Below, in pieces: positions 18,658 to 28,325 of a stretch of DNA of 64,000 nt. Under the pieces are notes generated by a model that worked only from the letters and a program-made list of their open reading frames with translations, had not been told where the DNA came from and searched no databases. Source of the stretch: JALEFZ01 sp039820545 (GTDB lineage: Bacteria > Bacteroidota > Bacteroidia > J057); NCBI GenBank assembly GCA_039820545.1, contig JBCBPW010000004.1:114180-178179 (forward strand). Direction: 5' to 3'. Numbering within the stretch: the first letter of the stretch is position 1; each line of letters starts with the position of its first letter. Made by a program: the position numbers and the translations under genes.

Positions 18658-18831
18658 AACAAACCCATTGAGTGAGATTAACGTCATTATATATGATAGA
18701 CCAAACGTATTTCTATCCCTTTTCGTTACTTCCCCTCCCTAATTCCCAGCTACTCAGATGCGTCTGGTTGAATAAACTTGTGAAAGATTCACAAAAGTAT
18801 TTTCTTTCATCCTGTAACTGTAGGGTATTTC

Positions 18832-19410
18832 ATGGAATCATCTTCGAAGATTGTATTCACAGATATTGAGGTGGTCGCTGCTATTCAGAAAGGTGGAGTA
18901 GACAAGGAGCGTGCGGCGCAATTTTTGTATTCGCAGTTGGAGGGGTACATCCTCAAGGGTAAACAAAAGTATAGCCTGAATGATTTTCAGGCAAAAGAAG
19001 CCTTTCACCTAGCCCTTCAGAAACTCGTCCAAGCAATAGAGTGGCGTCAGTTTGAAGGTAGAAGTAAAATATCGACCTATTTCCACCCTATTTTTTTTCA
19101 TCGTTGTGTAGATATTCTTCGCAGAGACACGTCTCATCAAGAGATGGAGATGGAGGACTATATGTGGGACCTTCCTGACAAAGCAATGGATATCATGCGG
19201 GAAATAGAGGCCGAGGAGGACAGTCAGAACTTGCACCGATTCATGGAACGATTGGGAGAAAAATGTCAGCAACTCCTCATCGAAACAGAATGGAAGGGAA
19301 AAAGCCTCAAAGAGGTTGCAAGGGAGATGAATTATGCCTCTGCTAGTGTAGCGGGGAGTACCAAAAACAGGTGTATGGAAAAGCTTCGTAAACTCATGAA
19401 GCCGAAATGA
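18832..19410 (+). CDS. RNA polymerase sigma factor, ECF-like
   Basis: A 192-aa sigma-70 family protein. Region 2 is recognisable at FLYSQLEGYILKGKQKYSL through RSKISTYFHPIFFHRCVDIL (about 25-95). Region 4 forms a helix-turn-helix at the C-terminus (CQQLLIETEWKGKSLKEVA, then MNYASASVAGSTKNRC). Extracytoplasmic-function sigma factors are released when a membrane anti-sigma factor is inactivated. The next gene, 53 bp downstream on the same strand, encodes an anti-sigma-like membrane protein, and a TPR-CHAT gene follows 2.7 kb later. It is divergent from the DUF1571-like gene, with a 174-bp gap that must carry promoters for both. Confidence 0.88.
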   Translation: MESSSKIVFTDIEVVAAIQKGGVDKERAAQFLYSQLEGYILKGKQKYSLNDFQAKEAFHLALQKLVQAIEWRQFEGRSKISTYFHPIFFHRCVDILRRDTSHQEMEMEDYMWDLPDKAMDIMREIEAEEDSQNLHRFMERLGEKCQQLLIETEWKGKSLKEVAREMNYASASVAGSTKNRCMEKLRKLMKPK

Positions 19411-19463
19411 ACCCCATACTAATAGATATTCCATTTATCCAGAACAAATAATTTGCCGATGGC

Positions 19464-20204
19464 ATGTCAATAGCGGATTACATAGGACAGATAGACGATT
19501 ATCTCCATCAGAAGCTCAAGCCTGAGGAAAAAGAAGCCTTTGAGGCGGCGATGGAGATGCATCCCGAACTGAAACAGGAAGTACGACTTCAGATTCAGGC
19601 TTTGATGGCGATCCGCCAGAAGGCGCTGCGTATAGAGCAGGAAACACCTGTAGAAGCCTCTATTCCCGAGCCTATATCCTCCGCTCAAGTGAGACGGATC
19701 ATGCCCTGGTTGGTCGCCGCTTCGACATTGGTATTGCTACTTTCGGTCTTACTTATCCTTTTCAATAGCGGACCCAGTACAGAAGATGTATTGGCGGAGT
19801 ATTACTTCCTGCCAGAACCGCAGATCGCGATGAGGGGAGGGGATACACCCGCAGAACCCAGCTTTGCCGAGACATATCTGTATGCGAGCTATGTGGGCAA
19901 AGACTTTGAGGCAGTCATCAAAGGGGCAGATCAGGTTTTTGCAGATAGCCTCTCTACAGAAAAACGCTCTTGGCTACAATTGCTTGTGGGAATTGCACAT
20001 ATAGAAGTGGGAAACATAGACGCTGCCAAGGTCTCGTTGGATCAAGTAGATGCCCATCCCGACCAGCAGTCGTGGTATCAAGCGATGCGCATGCTGCATG
20101 CCGACCAAGTGGCAGAAGCCCAAAATCAGTTGCGTATCATAGCAAACGATTCCCTACATATTTACCAGCCGCAGGCAAAGAACTTGCTGGAGGCCTGGGA
20201 TTGA
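19464..20204 (+). CDS. Anti-sigma-factor-like single-pass membrane protein
   Basis: A 246-aa protein with a cytoplasmic N-terminus (1-78) whose start, IGQIDDYLHQKLKPEEKEAF, matches the short helical motif common at the head of Bacteroidota anti-sigma-like proteins, one transmembrane helix (about 80-100, IMPWLVAASTLVLLLSVLLI), and an external helical domain (about 105-246) with TPR-like repeats (LVGIAHIEVGNIDAAKVSL). There is no zinc-binding HxxxCxxC, so it is not a ZAS-type anti-sigma factor. Position directly after the sigma-factor gene and this topology support a role in holding the sigma factor at the membrane; this is inferred. Confidence 0.72.
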   Translation: MSIADYIGQIDDYLHQKLKPEEKEAFEAAMEMHPELKQEVRLQIQALMAIRQKALRIEQETPVEASIPEPISSAQVRRIMPWLVAASTLVLLLSVLLILFNSGPSTEDVLAEYYFLPEPQIAMRGGDTPAEPSFAETYLYASYVGKDFEAVIKGADQVFADSLSTEKRSWLQLLVGIAHIEVGNIDAAKVSLDQVDAHPDQQSWYQAMRMLHADQVAEAQNQLRIIANDSLHIYQPQAKNLLEAWD

Positions 20205-20315
20205 AAACAGTAGCCTGCAGGTTGCCAATCTTTCAGAGCTTGGAACTGATTCATTGTCCTGAAGAGACCGTGCAGTATAGCATGTGGAGTTGAGCCCCAT
20301 GCTCAAAATTATAGC

Positions 20316-20351
20316 TAAAAAAATAGAGCCACCTCCCGAAAGAGATGACTC
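20316..20351 (-). terminator. Intrinsic terminator (minus strand)
   Basis: Read on the minus strand, GAGTCATCTC and GAGGTGGCTC form a 10-bp stem (two G-U pairs) with loop TTTCGG (20326-20351), followed by TATTTTTTTA (20316-20325). It lies 33 bp past the stop of the gene at 20384-22078 and separates it from the converging anti-sigma-like gene. Confidence 0.8.
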
Positions 20352-20383
20352 AAAAAAATGCGCTAAGTCTTAGCCAGTCAGCA

Positions 20384-22078
20384 TCAGTAGCTATACTTAC
20401 CGATATGGATCGGGTCCATCTTTAAGGGGTGCTCAAATAGCGTATAGAGCTGACGATTCTCTTTGTCGATCTTCAAAATCTTGAAGTAGCGATTTTCTCC
20501 GCCGTACAGCTTGGTGATTTTTACCTCTAACGTCTCTTTATTGACATGGATCAGGCGACCTACACTCGCTGTCAAAACGGGGGCACTTTCTCCTTCTCCA
20601 AATCGCATGCGGATCTCACTTTCCTCCAGATAGATATCCTCTTTTTCATTGCGGGCGAGGATATATTCACTGACTTCTACCTGTGGTCCTTCAGCCTTCT
20701 CTTTAGAAAGGAAAATTCCATCTACGATACTTCCATCACTTCCGATCTTGAGAAACATCTTTCCATAATCTTTGACTGCCACACCTGCTACCACGGCATG
20801 AGACTTTACACGCGTAGACAATAGCATACTGCCGTCGGGAAGCAGATCTTTTTGGTAGACAAACAAGCGAAAATCTCCAATGAGGGCACGGGGAAACTTC
20901 ATTTTCTTCATCAAAGGATGGTCTGACTCAATGATCTCTCCTTTTTTAAGTCCATTTTCTCCAAAAACATAATAAGCGATACCCGAAGGATTGCTCCCAG
21001 ATGCCATGAAAAAGATGTCTCCATTAGGGAGGTTTTCTGTGAGGGCGTACTTAAAGTAGTTCTCCTTACGTTCGAAAAAGTAGTTGCGTTCGAGTTCTCC
21101 TTTGGCATCCAATACCAGAATGCGTTGGTTGCGTTTGTTGGGATTGGGATTTGACTTTCGTTTGACCTCCCGCTGGAAGAAGATGACTTTTTCGACAGGA
21201 CGCGGATTTTGGTTGAGTGGCGCATAGATCAGTTCTGTTCCGCTAGCTACGAGTGTTTTTTCACTTTCTAGCTCATGGGTTTTCACCTTTCCATCCTGGC
21301 TAATGACATAGATCAAGTGGCGACGGAATTGAATATCTGTCTTATCCTTTTTGACATTGATCCCAAATAGTCCATAGCTATAACCAGAGATATTGTCTAC
21401 TGCCGTCTGTTGCCCATAGGAACCAAAGAAAAAAGATTCACTATCATTGAGGCCTAAATCTTGGTTGCTGAGGGGATATTCTTTTTCGTCCTTTTTGATG
21501 AATCCGTATTGGCTGGGTTCCATATATTTGATCTTTAGTCCCTTGACTCCTTTGAGTGTAAGTCCTACTTTGGGTTGAATATGAGGGACTTCGTAATCAT
21601 TACCTGCAGAACGTGTTAGGGACGCCTCAGATACAGTTGGAAAGAAATTCTCACTTTTGCTCTCTAATTTCTCCTCAGGTACAATAGATTCAGAAGAAGC
21701 GAGCACATCCATTTGTCCCTTTTTGATAGGCGCTTTCAGATAGGTGACTTTTCCCTGAAGAAGGGTTTTGTAGAAAAAGAAATCTTGGACTTCGACTTGT
21801 AGGTTGTTGTCGAATTTTACAAAAGCTTTGGCGGGGATCGTCTTTTCGTCTTTTCCTCCTGTCTTTACTTTGCCGAGGTTTTGCTGGATAGCTCCTTTGC
21901 GCTGTAGGTTGAGTTCGAGGTATATATTTCCTTCGTGAAAAAGCGCTCCTTCTACTTCCATCGAAGAAAAAGGAATGTCATTAAAGGTAGGACTGATGGT
22001 GGCTGTTTGGACTTCCTGACTCCACGCACTCAAGCTGAGACTGAGTAGGAAAATAATAGTGGTGATGGTTTTTTTCAT
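20384..22078 (-). CDS. Secreted protein of unknown function, 564 aa
   Basis: ATG 22078 gives a signal peptide (MKKTITTIIFLLSLSLSAWS, cleavage near SQE). The remainder is soluble and beta-rich with many short strand-turn units (LIYVISQDGKVKTHEL, RILVLDAKGELERNYFF, MFLKIGSDGSIVDGIF), which suggests a propeller-like fold, but I do not recognise a family. In general style and length it resembles the paralogous pair at 53341 and 57015, which also sit beside CHAT genes, though similarity is not obvious by eye. It is transcribed divergently from the TPR-CHAT gene with 44 bp between the starts, so the two may share a control region. Confidence 0.7.
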   Translation of the reverse strand: MKKTITTIIFLLSLSLSAWSQEVQTATISPTFNDIPFSSMEVEGALFHEGNIYLELNLQRKGAIQQNLGKVKTGGKDEKTIPAKAFVKFDNNLQVEVQDFFFYKTLLQGKVTYLKAPIKKGQMDVLASSESIVPEEKLESKSENFFPTVSEASLTRSAGNDYEVPHIQPKVGLTLKGVKGLKIKYMEPSQYGFIKKDEKEYPLSNQDLGLNDSESFFFGSYGQQTAVDNISGYSYGLFGINVKKDKTDIQFRRHLIYVISQDGKVKTHELESEKTLVASGTELIYAPLNQNPRPVEKVIFFQREVKRKSNPNPNKRNQRILVLDAKGELERNYFFERKENYFKYALTENLPNGDIFFMASGSNPSGIAYYVFGENGLKKGEIIESDHPLMKKMKFPRALIGDFRLFVYQKDLLPDGSMLLSTRVKSHAVVAGVAVKDYGKMFLKIGSDGSIVDGIFLSKEKAEGPQVEVSEYILARNEKEDIYLEESEIRMRFGEGESAPVLTASVGRLIHVNKETLEVKITKLYGGENRYFKILKIDKENRQLYTLFEHPLKMDPIHIGKYSY

Positions 22079-22122
22079 ATTTGTATCTTTTAGCTCCAAG
22101 AAAATTAACTTTGATTCCCCCT

Positions 22123-25100
22123 ATGAGACGACTACGCTATAGAATCATCAACATGCATATTTCAGTTTTTACTTTTTTTCTAATTTTTCTTGCTACGCTT
22201 ACCCTTTTTCCTAGCCATATTCATGCTCAGGCAGATACTACGCAGGCACATCAATACTGGGTGAAGGCACAAACACTGAGAGATTCTGCTCAATTTGACA
22301 GTGCCTATACGTATTTCAAGCTAGCTGCTGATGCCTTTTGGTCGGCTGCTGCTGTAGAGGGAGACACTGTGATGGTATGGCGGGGGTATCTTAGCAAAGC
22401 CAAAGCTGCGGGTTTGCTGAGCAAAAAAAGGGATTTTGCTGGGGCCAACGAGATTTTGAAGGAAACCTATCGCTTGATAGAAAAATGGAAGCCTGAGGAT
22501 GTACACAAACTTGTGGCGATGAAGGGGAGCATGGGCCGAAATTATAATTATCTGATGCAATACGGCAAGGCTGAGGATACATACAATCAGGCACTTGTCC
22601 TGCATTTAGCTCAGAAGGAGCCTACATCCTACAGGCAGATACAATTGCTGATTGATAGAGGTGTCGTGCGCAGAGAGCAGGGAAAATGGCAACCTGCTAT
22701 CAAAGACTTTTCAGATGCAGTGGACTTATGCAAAGAAGCAGAGATCAGCTCTTTTATGCCTGTAGCATTGTTTCATATTGGCATGACCCATATGCGTTTA
22801 AAGGACTATGTGAAAGCCGAGGGATACTTTTTAGAGTCTGCCGAGCTATTGGAACAGAAAGATCCTCCAACAGCGGAAGTAGGTAAAGCATATGGCAACC
22901 TAAATCAATGCCTGAGTAGCCAAGGACGGTATGCAGAGGCCCTAAAGTATGCAGAGAAATGTGTAGAAGTCATCGAAGAGGGCTTTGGGAACACATCCCT
23001 GCTGTATGCCAAAGCTTTGCTAGGTAAAGTGAATGTTTATATCCCCTTAGGAAACTATAAGGAAGCCGAGCGCTATGCGCGGATGGCATTGAAAATCGCG
23101 AAAGAAGTTGTAGGACCTAGGCATCCAGAAGTTGCAGAAGTATACAGTAGTTTTGCCCGCCTCTACCATCTCAAGGGAGACCTACCCAAGGCCATAACCT
23201 TTCTACAGAAAACGATAGAAATCAAAGTAGCGTTCATGGGGCCTAAATCGATTCAATTGGTTTCTGATTACTACAATTTTGCCATCCTGTATAGCAAATC
23301 ACGAAGGTATGAGGAAGCTATTGACCAATTAGAATTTACGCAAAATCTCACACGGGAGCTAGGGATACTCAGCCCCAGTTTTGAAGCCAATATCAACAAT
23401 AATTTCTCTGTGGCTTATTCTCGGTTGGGGAAAAAAGAAGAGGCACTTTCTTATTCGCTACGATGCCTCGAACTTTACAAAAACTATTATGCCCCCAATC
23501 ATCCTTTGGTCATTCAGACTTATAAAAATGTAGGAGAATTTTACAGGGATTTAGGAAAATATGACCTCGCGCTGGAAATGGTTACCGAGGGGCAACGGTT
23601 ATTAGAAAGCAGAGAAGATAAGACTTCGCCCATCAAATTTGGCTACTTGTATAAAGCAAGAGCAGAGATAATGGCCAACCTTGATAGGGCCAAGGAAGCC
23701 GAAGAGAACTTTCTGCTGGCTCAAACTTATTTGGATCCGAAAGAGCCAACACTCTTGCTAGATCGCATAGGCCTCGACAGATCGTTTGCGCTCTTTTGTG
23801 CCAAGGAGGGAATGCATCAGAAGGCCATGGATTTATTCGATGCTTGTATCCAAAACATTCGTTCTTTGGAGGGAGTCTTGCAGGAGAAAGATGCCCAATT
23901 ACAGTTTCGAGAAAAGTTTGCGGATATCTATCCCGCAGCTATTGAGACAAGCTACCAACTGGCATCTCAAGATCCTCGCTTTCCTCTGCTAGACAAAGTC
24001 TGGTACATCGCTGAGCAAGCCAAGAGTGCCTTGCTCAATCAGAGCCTACATGAGAACCGAATGGAAACCTATGGTTTGGCTCCGATCGCGTTGGTGCGGG
24101 AAAAGCGTAAAGTCGAAAGTGAGGTGGCGAGATTGGAACGACAGCTGGGGGAGCGCATCTCAGAGGAAAGAAAACAGCTGCTATCTGATCAGTTGTTTCG
24201 TCAGCGTTTCAAAGCAGATTCCATCCGAGAGATCTTTCAAGCCGACTATCAATTATACTACCAGCGAGTATATGAACGTCAGGTTGTACGTCGGGAAGAA
24301 GTACAACAAAGTTTAGAAGAGGAGGCAGGTATGCTCACCTATGTATTGGGAGAGGAAAAAGCATATGCATTGATCCTCACCCGTGATACTTTTGTAGTCC
24401 ACTCCTTTGCCATAGATGAAGGAAACCTAGCGGCTATACAGGATTTTCGGCAGTCTATTTATGCGCCTTTTATGGGGAGTCCTCCTAGCGGTCAGGCCAC
24501 ATATTCAGCAAGAGCGCATCAGCTGTACAACGAATGGATAGTACCTATTCAGTCTCACTTACCTTCTCAACTTATCATTGTACCCGATGGTATTTTGTCC
24601 TATCTACCCTTCGAGGCGCTGCTCACGGAGTCGGTAGATGCTGACCTACCTTATCATTCCTACCCCTTTTTGCTGAAGGAAAAAGAGATCTCCTATGCCT
24701 TCTCAGCTACAGCTTGGATCGACGCCAAACAGCCCAGAGTAAATCAGAGACACACGCGAGGAGTCATGGCCGTAGCCCCTGATTTTCCTAGAGCAGAAAA
24801 CGCATATGCCAGTGCTGAGCGGTTCAGAAGTGGTTTTTTAGGGCCTTTAGTTCATAATCGTAAGGAAGCCTTAGATGTCGTGGATATATGGGGAGGAGCG
24901 GCATGGATAGATTCTGCTGCTACTTTAGATGCTTTTTGGAATCATGTATCAGATTATCAGATTGTGCATCTGGCAACACATGGAAAGGTCAATGATCGTT
25001 TTCCTCAAGGATCATTTTTAGCTTTTTGGGGAAAAGAAGATTCCATCCTCTGGGAGGGAAGAAGCTATCCTGGAATATCAGGGCTTTATCTTTCGGACTT

Positions 25101-25530
25101 ATTTCAGCAGCAGGTTCAAGCAGAACTTGTCGTACTATCTGCTTGTGAGACAGGTGTTGGCAAATTATACGAGGGAGAGGGCGTTGCTTCGCTTGCGCGT
25201 GGGTTTACACAGGCGGGGGTAAAATCTTTGCTCACCACACTTTGGAGTGTCAGCGACGAAGGCAGTGCTTTGCTTATGCGGTCTTTCTATGAAAACATGA
25301 AGGAGGGAAAAACGAAGTCCTCCGCCTTGAGAGAGGCCAAGCTTCAACTGATCCAGGAACGCTCAGAATATGCGGCTCCTTTCTATTGGTCGGGCTATAT
25401 TTTGATGGGAGATGAAGCACCTTTAGAAACTCGAACCAGCCTCCTAATGATCTGGGTGAGTGCAAGTGCCTTGTTGCTATTGGGCATCGCGATGCTCCTT
25501 TGGGTAAGAAGGAGGGCGCTCAACTCGTAG
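22123..25530 (+). CDS. TPR-CHAT protein with signal peptide and C-terminal membrane anchor
   Basis: A 1135-aa protein. ATG 22123 is chosen because a basic N-region (MRRLRYRI) then precedes a signal peptide (FTFFLIFLATLTLFPSHIHA); ATG 22153 is an alternative. Residues of about 40-600 are tandem TPR repeats (for example YAEALKYAEKCVEVIEE and YKEAERYARMALKIAKE). A coiled coil (about 660-740) leads to the CHAT caspase-like peptidase (about 800-1090) with the dyad H953 in HLATHGK and C1008 in LSACETG. A last hydrophobic helix (MIWVSASALLLLGIAMLL) ends in VRRRALNS. The topology implies a periplasmic protease anchored to the inner membrane. The substrate is unknown. A neighbouring sigma/anti-sigma pair may control it. 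Confidence 0.9.
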   Translation: MRRLRYRIINMHISVFTFFLIFLATLTLFPSHIHAQADTTQAHQYWVKAQTLRDSAQFDSAYTYFKLAADAFWSAAAVEGDTVMVWRGYLSKAKAAGLLSKKRDFAGANEILKETYRLIEKWKPEDVHKLVAMKGSMGRNYNYLMQYGKAEDTYNQALVLHLAQKEPTSYRQIQLLIDRGVVRREQGKWQPAIKDFSDAVDLCKEAEISSFMPVALFHIGMTHMRLKDYVKAEGYFLESAELLEQKDPPTAEVGKAYGNLNQCLSSQGRYAEALKYAEKCVEVIEEGFGNTSLLYAKALLGKVNVYIPLGNYKEAERYARMALKIAKEVVGPRHPEVAEVYSSFARLYHLKGDLPKAITFLQKTIEIKVAFMGPKSIQLVSDYYNFAILYSKSRRYEEAIDQLEFTQNLTRELGILSPSFEANINNNFSVAYSRLGKKEEALSYSLRCLELYKNYYAPNHPLVIQTYKNVGEFYRDLGKYDLALEMVTEGQRLLESREDKTSPIKFGYLYKARAEIMANLDRAKEAEENFLLAQTYLDPKEPTLLLDRIGLDRSFALFCAKEGMHQKAMDLFDACIQNIRSLEGVLQEKDAQLQFREKFADIYPAAIETSYQLASQDPRFPLLDKVWYIAEQAKSALLNQSLHENRMETYGLAPIALVREKRKVESEVARLERQLGERISEERKQLLSDQLFRQRFKADSIREIFQADYQLYYQRVYERQVVRREEVQQSLEEEAGMLTYVLGEEKAYALILTRDTFVVHSFAIDEGNLAAIQDFRQSIYAPFMGSPPSGQATYSARAHQLYNEWIVPIQSHLPSQLIIVPDGILSYLPFEALLTESVDADLPYHSYPFLLKEKEISYAFSATAWIDAKQPRVNQRHTRGVMAVAPDFPRAENAYASAERFRSGFLGPLVHNRKEALDVVDIWGGAAWIDSAATLDAFWNHVSDYQIVHLATHGKVNDRFPQGSFLAFWGKEDSILWEGRSYPGISGLYLSDLFQQQVQAELVVLSACETGVGKLYEGEGVASLARGFTQAGVKSLLTTLWSVSDEGSALLMRSFYENMKEGKTKSSALREAKLQLIQERSEYAAPFYWSGYILMGDEAPLETRTSLLMIWVSASALLLLGIAMLLWVRRRALNS

Positions 25531-25545
25531 AAAAGCGCCCTTTTT
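25513..25545 (+). terminator. Terminator overlapping the 3' end of the TPR-CHAT gene
   Basis: AGGGCGCT (25513-25520) and AGCGCCCT (25534-25541) form a perfect 8-bp stem with a 13-nt loop, followed by TTTTC. The left arm is inside the coding sequence; the TAG stop (25528-25530) lies in the loop. Confidence 0.8.
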
Positions 25546-25574
25546 CATTTATTCATGAAACCGATCGAGTCGTT

Positions 25575-26819
25575 TTACTCATCACTCAATGCATACGTTG
25601 GCTTCATCCTGGCAGCTTTTAGGGCAGGAATAAGCCCTGCGAGACTTCCTGTAGCCAAAAGGACACCCATGGCCCACATGACCGTGGAGAAACTGATCTC
25701 AGGATGGTAGAACATGTCGATGCCCGCGTCCTGGGTGATGCTGTCAAAAAAGCTGACGACACCAATACCTGCAATGAGTCCCAAATAGCCTGTTATGAGT
25801 GTCAAAAAGAGGGCTTCAGAGATGATCATGGAAATGATGGAGGCAGGAGTGGCGCCCATCGCTTTGCGTATGCCTAGCTCTTTGGTTCGGTCTTTCACGG
25901 TGATCATCATGATATTGGCGAGGCCGACCATACCTGCGATGATCGTCATGATGGAGACCAACCAGCCGAAGGCACGGATCGAACCGAGAATCATTTCTCC
26001 CTCCTTGAAATTTTCTTCGAGGTTTTCGGATCGAATGGCGCTCGGATCTTCGGGATGGATGTTGTGGCGTGTGGAAAGCAAGACTTTGGCTTTTTCCTCT
26101 AGTACGAATGAGGACTTTCCAGGCTTGGGAGTCATGGCAAACCAATAGATACTATTTCCTAAGTTAAATACCTTTTGAAAAGCAGTCGTCGGAATATAGA
26201 TGGTCTGAATGGCATCACGAGCAGCTTCTCCGCGCATGGGCGAATCAAATACGCCTACTACTTTGAAATGAATCCCATTGATTTGGATGTAGTCTCCTAC
26301 AGGTTCTTCCTCAGGCTCAAACAGAACTTCTTGCACACGTTTTCCGATGACACAGATCTTTCGATACTCTTTGATGTCATCCATGTTGAGGAATCTTCCT
26401 TTGATCATGTCCATTGCCATAACCTCACTGATATCAGGATAGTCTCCAAATATCCTGAATGAGCTGGACTTCGTTCCTCTCTGCATGATGATGTCTCGGC
26501 GGGCGACTACACGAGGACTGAGGGCATCGATTTCAGGTATGGTTCGTTTGATGGCCTCGTAGTCTTCCAGCGTCAGGTCGGGTTCTCTCCCTGGCAGAAA
26601 GCCTTTGTAAGGGAGTGAGGTCTCATTGGTCCACATGAAGACAGCATTACGATTGGCTGAAATGGTACTGTTGACACCATTTTCCAGCCCTGAACTCGCT
26701 CCCATAAGAATGACGAGCATGAAGATTCCCCAGAACACACCGATACCTGTCAGGATAACACGGAGGCGGTTCTTACCGAGGATATGAAATATTTCTTGCC
26801 ATTTTTCTAGATCAAACAT
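25575..26819 (-). CDS. ABC transporter permease, MacB/FtsX type
   Basis: A 414-aa permease. ATG 26819 gives the Bacteroidota family start MFDLEKWQEIFHILGKNRL. One N-terminal transmembrane helix (VILTGIGVFWGIFMLVIL) is followed by a large periplasmic MacB_PCD domain (about 50-270) and three C-terminal helices of the FtsX domain, with the cytoplasmic coupling motif LGIRKAMGATPASI between the first two. Family members act in MacAB-like efflux or lipoprotein and lipid transport with a separate ATPase; no ATPase gene is nearby. It lies 102 bp downstream of a similar permease on the same strand, so the two may form a heterodimer. Confidence 0.9.
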   Translation of the reverse strand: MFDLEKWQEIFHILGKNRLRVILTGIGVFWGIFMLVILMGASSGLENGVNSTISANRNAVFMWTNETSLPYKGFLPGREPDLTLEDYEAIKRTIPEIDALSPRVVARRDIIMQRGTKSSSFRIFGDYPDISEVMAMDMIKGRFLNMDDIKEYRKICVIGKRVQEVLFEPEEEPVGDYIQINGIHFKVVGVFDSPMRGEAARDAIQTIYIPTTAFQKVFNLGNSIYWFAMTPKPGKSSFVLEEKAKVLLSTRHNIHPEDPSAIRSENLEENFKEGEMILGSIRAFGWLVSIMTIIAGMVGLANIMMITVKDRTKELGIRKAMGATPASIISMIISEALFLTLITGYLGLIAGIGVVSFFDSITQDAGIDMFYHPEISFSTVMWAMGVLLATGSLAGLIPALKAARMKPTYALSDE

Positions 26820-26921
26820 AGTCCTGGCTATTGATATACACAAAGGGATGCTGTTTCCCTCGGCGATTTTTTGTGTGAATGAAAATGAATGGAATGTGAG
26901 CCTCTTGACGTTGGCTTACGG

Positions 26922-28169
26922 TTATTTTGCCTGTAAGGCTTCAATGGGGCGCATTCGCGCAGCACGTCTGGCGGGAACCCATCCAGCAAACAAACCTGAA
27001 AGAACCAGGATGGCCAAAGCTGAGACGACCACTTGCACATTGACTTCAGGATTTCGGAAGAAATCACTGTTGCCCCCAGTAGCTTCCATGAGGGAGGCGA
27101 CCCCCTCGACAGCTCCCAGACCTGCCCATAGTCCCAATAGTCCTGCAACTCCTGTGATGGTGAGTGCTTCGAGTAGAACCAGCGTCACGATGGAGCCTGG
27201 TGTCGCACCCAAGGCTTTGCGTATGCCGATCTCGCGTGTTCGTTCATTGACGACGATGATCATGATGTTGCTGATCCCCATGATCCCTGCAATCAACGTA
27301 CCTATACTCACAAACCATATGATGGCACGAATTCCAATCATGACATTGGAGATTTCGTTGTATTGACGCTGCTGATTATGTACCATGAGTGCCTGCTCAT
27401 CATCGGGATGGATGGCATAACGCTGACGAATGATTTGCTCGATTTCTGCCTCCATTTTATAGGAGTCAAAACCTGGCATATTGGTCACAGCAAAAAGCGA
27501 GACGTTGTCTGTGGCATTGAAGGTCTGTTGGTAGGTAGAGAAAGGAATGTAAATACGCTCGGCAAATTGTCCACCCCATCCATCGTCGTGAAAAAGGCCG
27601 ATGATACGAAAGGCAATGTCTCGTATGGTGATGTATTTACCTACGGGATCTTCTCCATTGGTAAACAAGACCTCCGCTACTTTATCGCCTATCACGCAGA
27701 CCTTTCGTCCATCTTCATTATCCTGGAAGTTGATTTTCCTCCCCGCATAGTATTCTTGGTTTACCTTGATGGAGAAGTACTCTTCAGCTCCTGCGATGAT
27801 CGAAAAGTAGTCCGCATTATTTTTGTATTTCACCAAGTTTCCGCCGAATGCCCCATTTTCAGGAGACATATACTCGATTCCTTTTACGTGATCACGGATG
27901 TAGTCGAGGTCTTCCATGGTGAATTGGAAGCGTCGGCCAGGTTTCATGCCTTTGTAGGGCATGGAGGTTTGTTGAGGAATGAACCAAATGCTGTTGATGG
28001 CGTCGAGGATAGAGCTTTCACGTGCACCGTTCTCCAGGCCTTTTCCAGCCCCTAGAAGGATCACAAGCATCATAATACCCCAAAATACCCCAAAACCAGT
28101 GGCAATAGTGCGAAGCTTGTTCTGGCCCATTGCCGTAAAAATTTCCTGCCATTTTTCAAGATCAAACAT
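26922..28169 (-). CDS. ABC transporter permease, MacB/FtsX type (paralogue)
   Basis: A 415-aa permease with the same architecture as its downstream neighbour: MFDLEKWQEIFTAMGQNKLR, first helix (TIATGFGVFWGIMMLVILLG), a MacB_PCD periplasmic domain (about 50-280), then three helices with the coupling loop IGIRKALGATPGSI. The last residues (VPARRAARMRPIEALQ) are the usual FtsX end. The matching start and end motifs and order show a tandem duplication that diverged in the periplasmic part. No partner ATPase is encoded in the window, so it must be elsewhere in the genome. The transported substrate cannot be inferred. Confidence 0.9.
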   Translation of the reverse strand: MFDLEKWQEIFTAMGQNKLRTIATGFGVFWGIMMLVILLGAGKGLENGARESSILDAINSIWFIPQQTSMPYKGMKPGRRFQFTMEDLDYIRDHVKGIEYMSPENGAFGGNLVKYKNNADYFSIIAGAEEYFSIKVNQEYYAGRKINFQDNEDGRKVCVIGDKVAEVLFTNGEDPVGKYITIRDIAFRIIGLFHDDGWGGQFAERIYIPFSTYQQTFNATDNVSLFAVTNMPGFDSYKMEAEIEQIIRQRYAIHPDDEQALMVHNQQRQYNEISNVMIGIRAIIWFVSIGTLIAGIMGISNIMIIVVNERTREIGIRKALGATPGSIVTLVLLEALTITGVAGLLGLWAGLGAVEGVASLMEATGGNSDFFRNPEVNVQVVVSALAILVLSGLFAGWVPARRAARMRPIEALQAK

Positions 28170-28325
28170 GAAGCATAATGGATTGCGAGGTGGTTGAGTG
28201 GATATTTGAGTAATAACAATGGGTTCCGATCGAATTAAAACTACGCAATTTTAGACGATCAAACACAATATATCTAAAATTGGCAATTTGAACGGTAGCA
28301 GATGCTATTTTACTCGATCCTCACC

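Noticed and set aside
27363..28055. A 230-codon open frame antisense to the ABC permease gene
   Set aside because: It mirrors the codon pattern of a clearly real gene on the other strand and has no recognisable domain.
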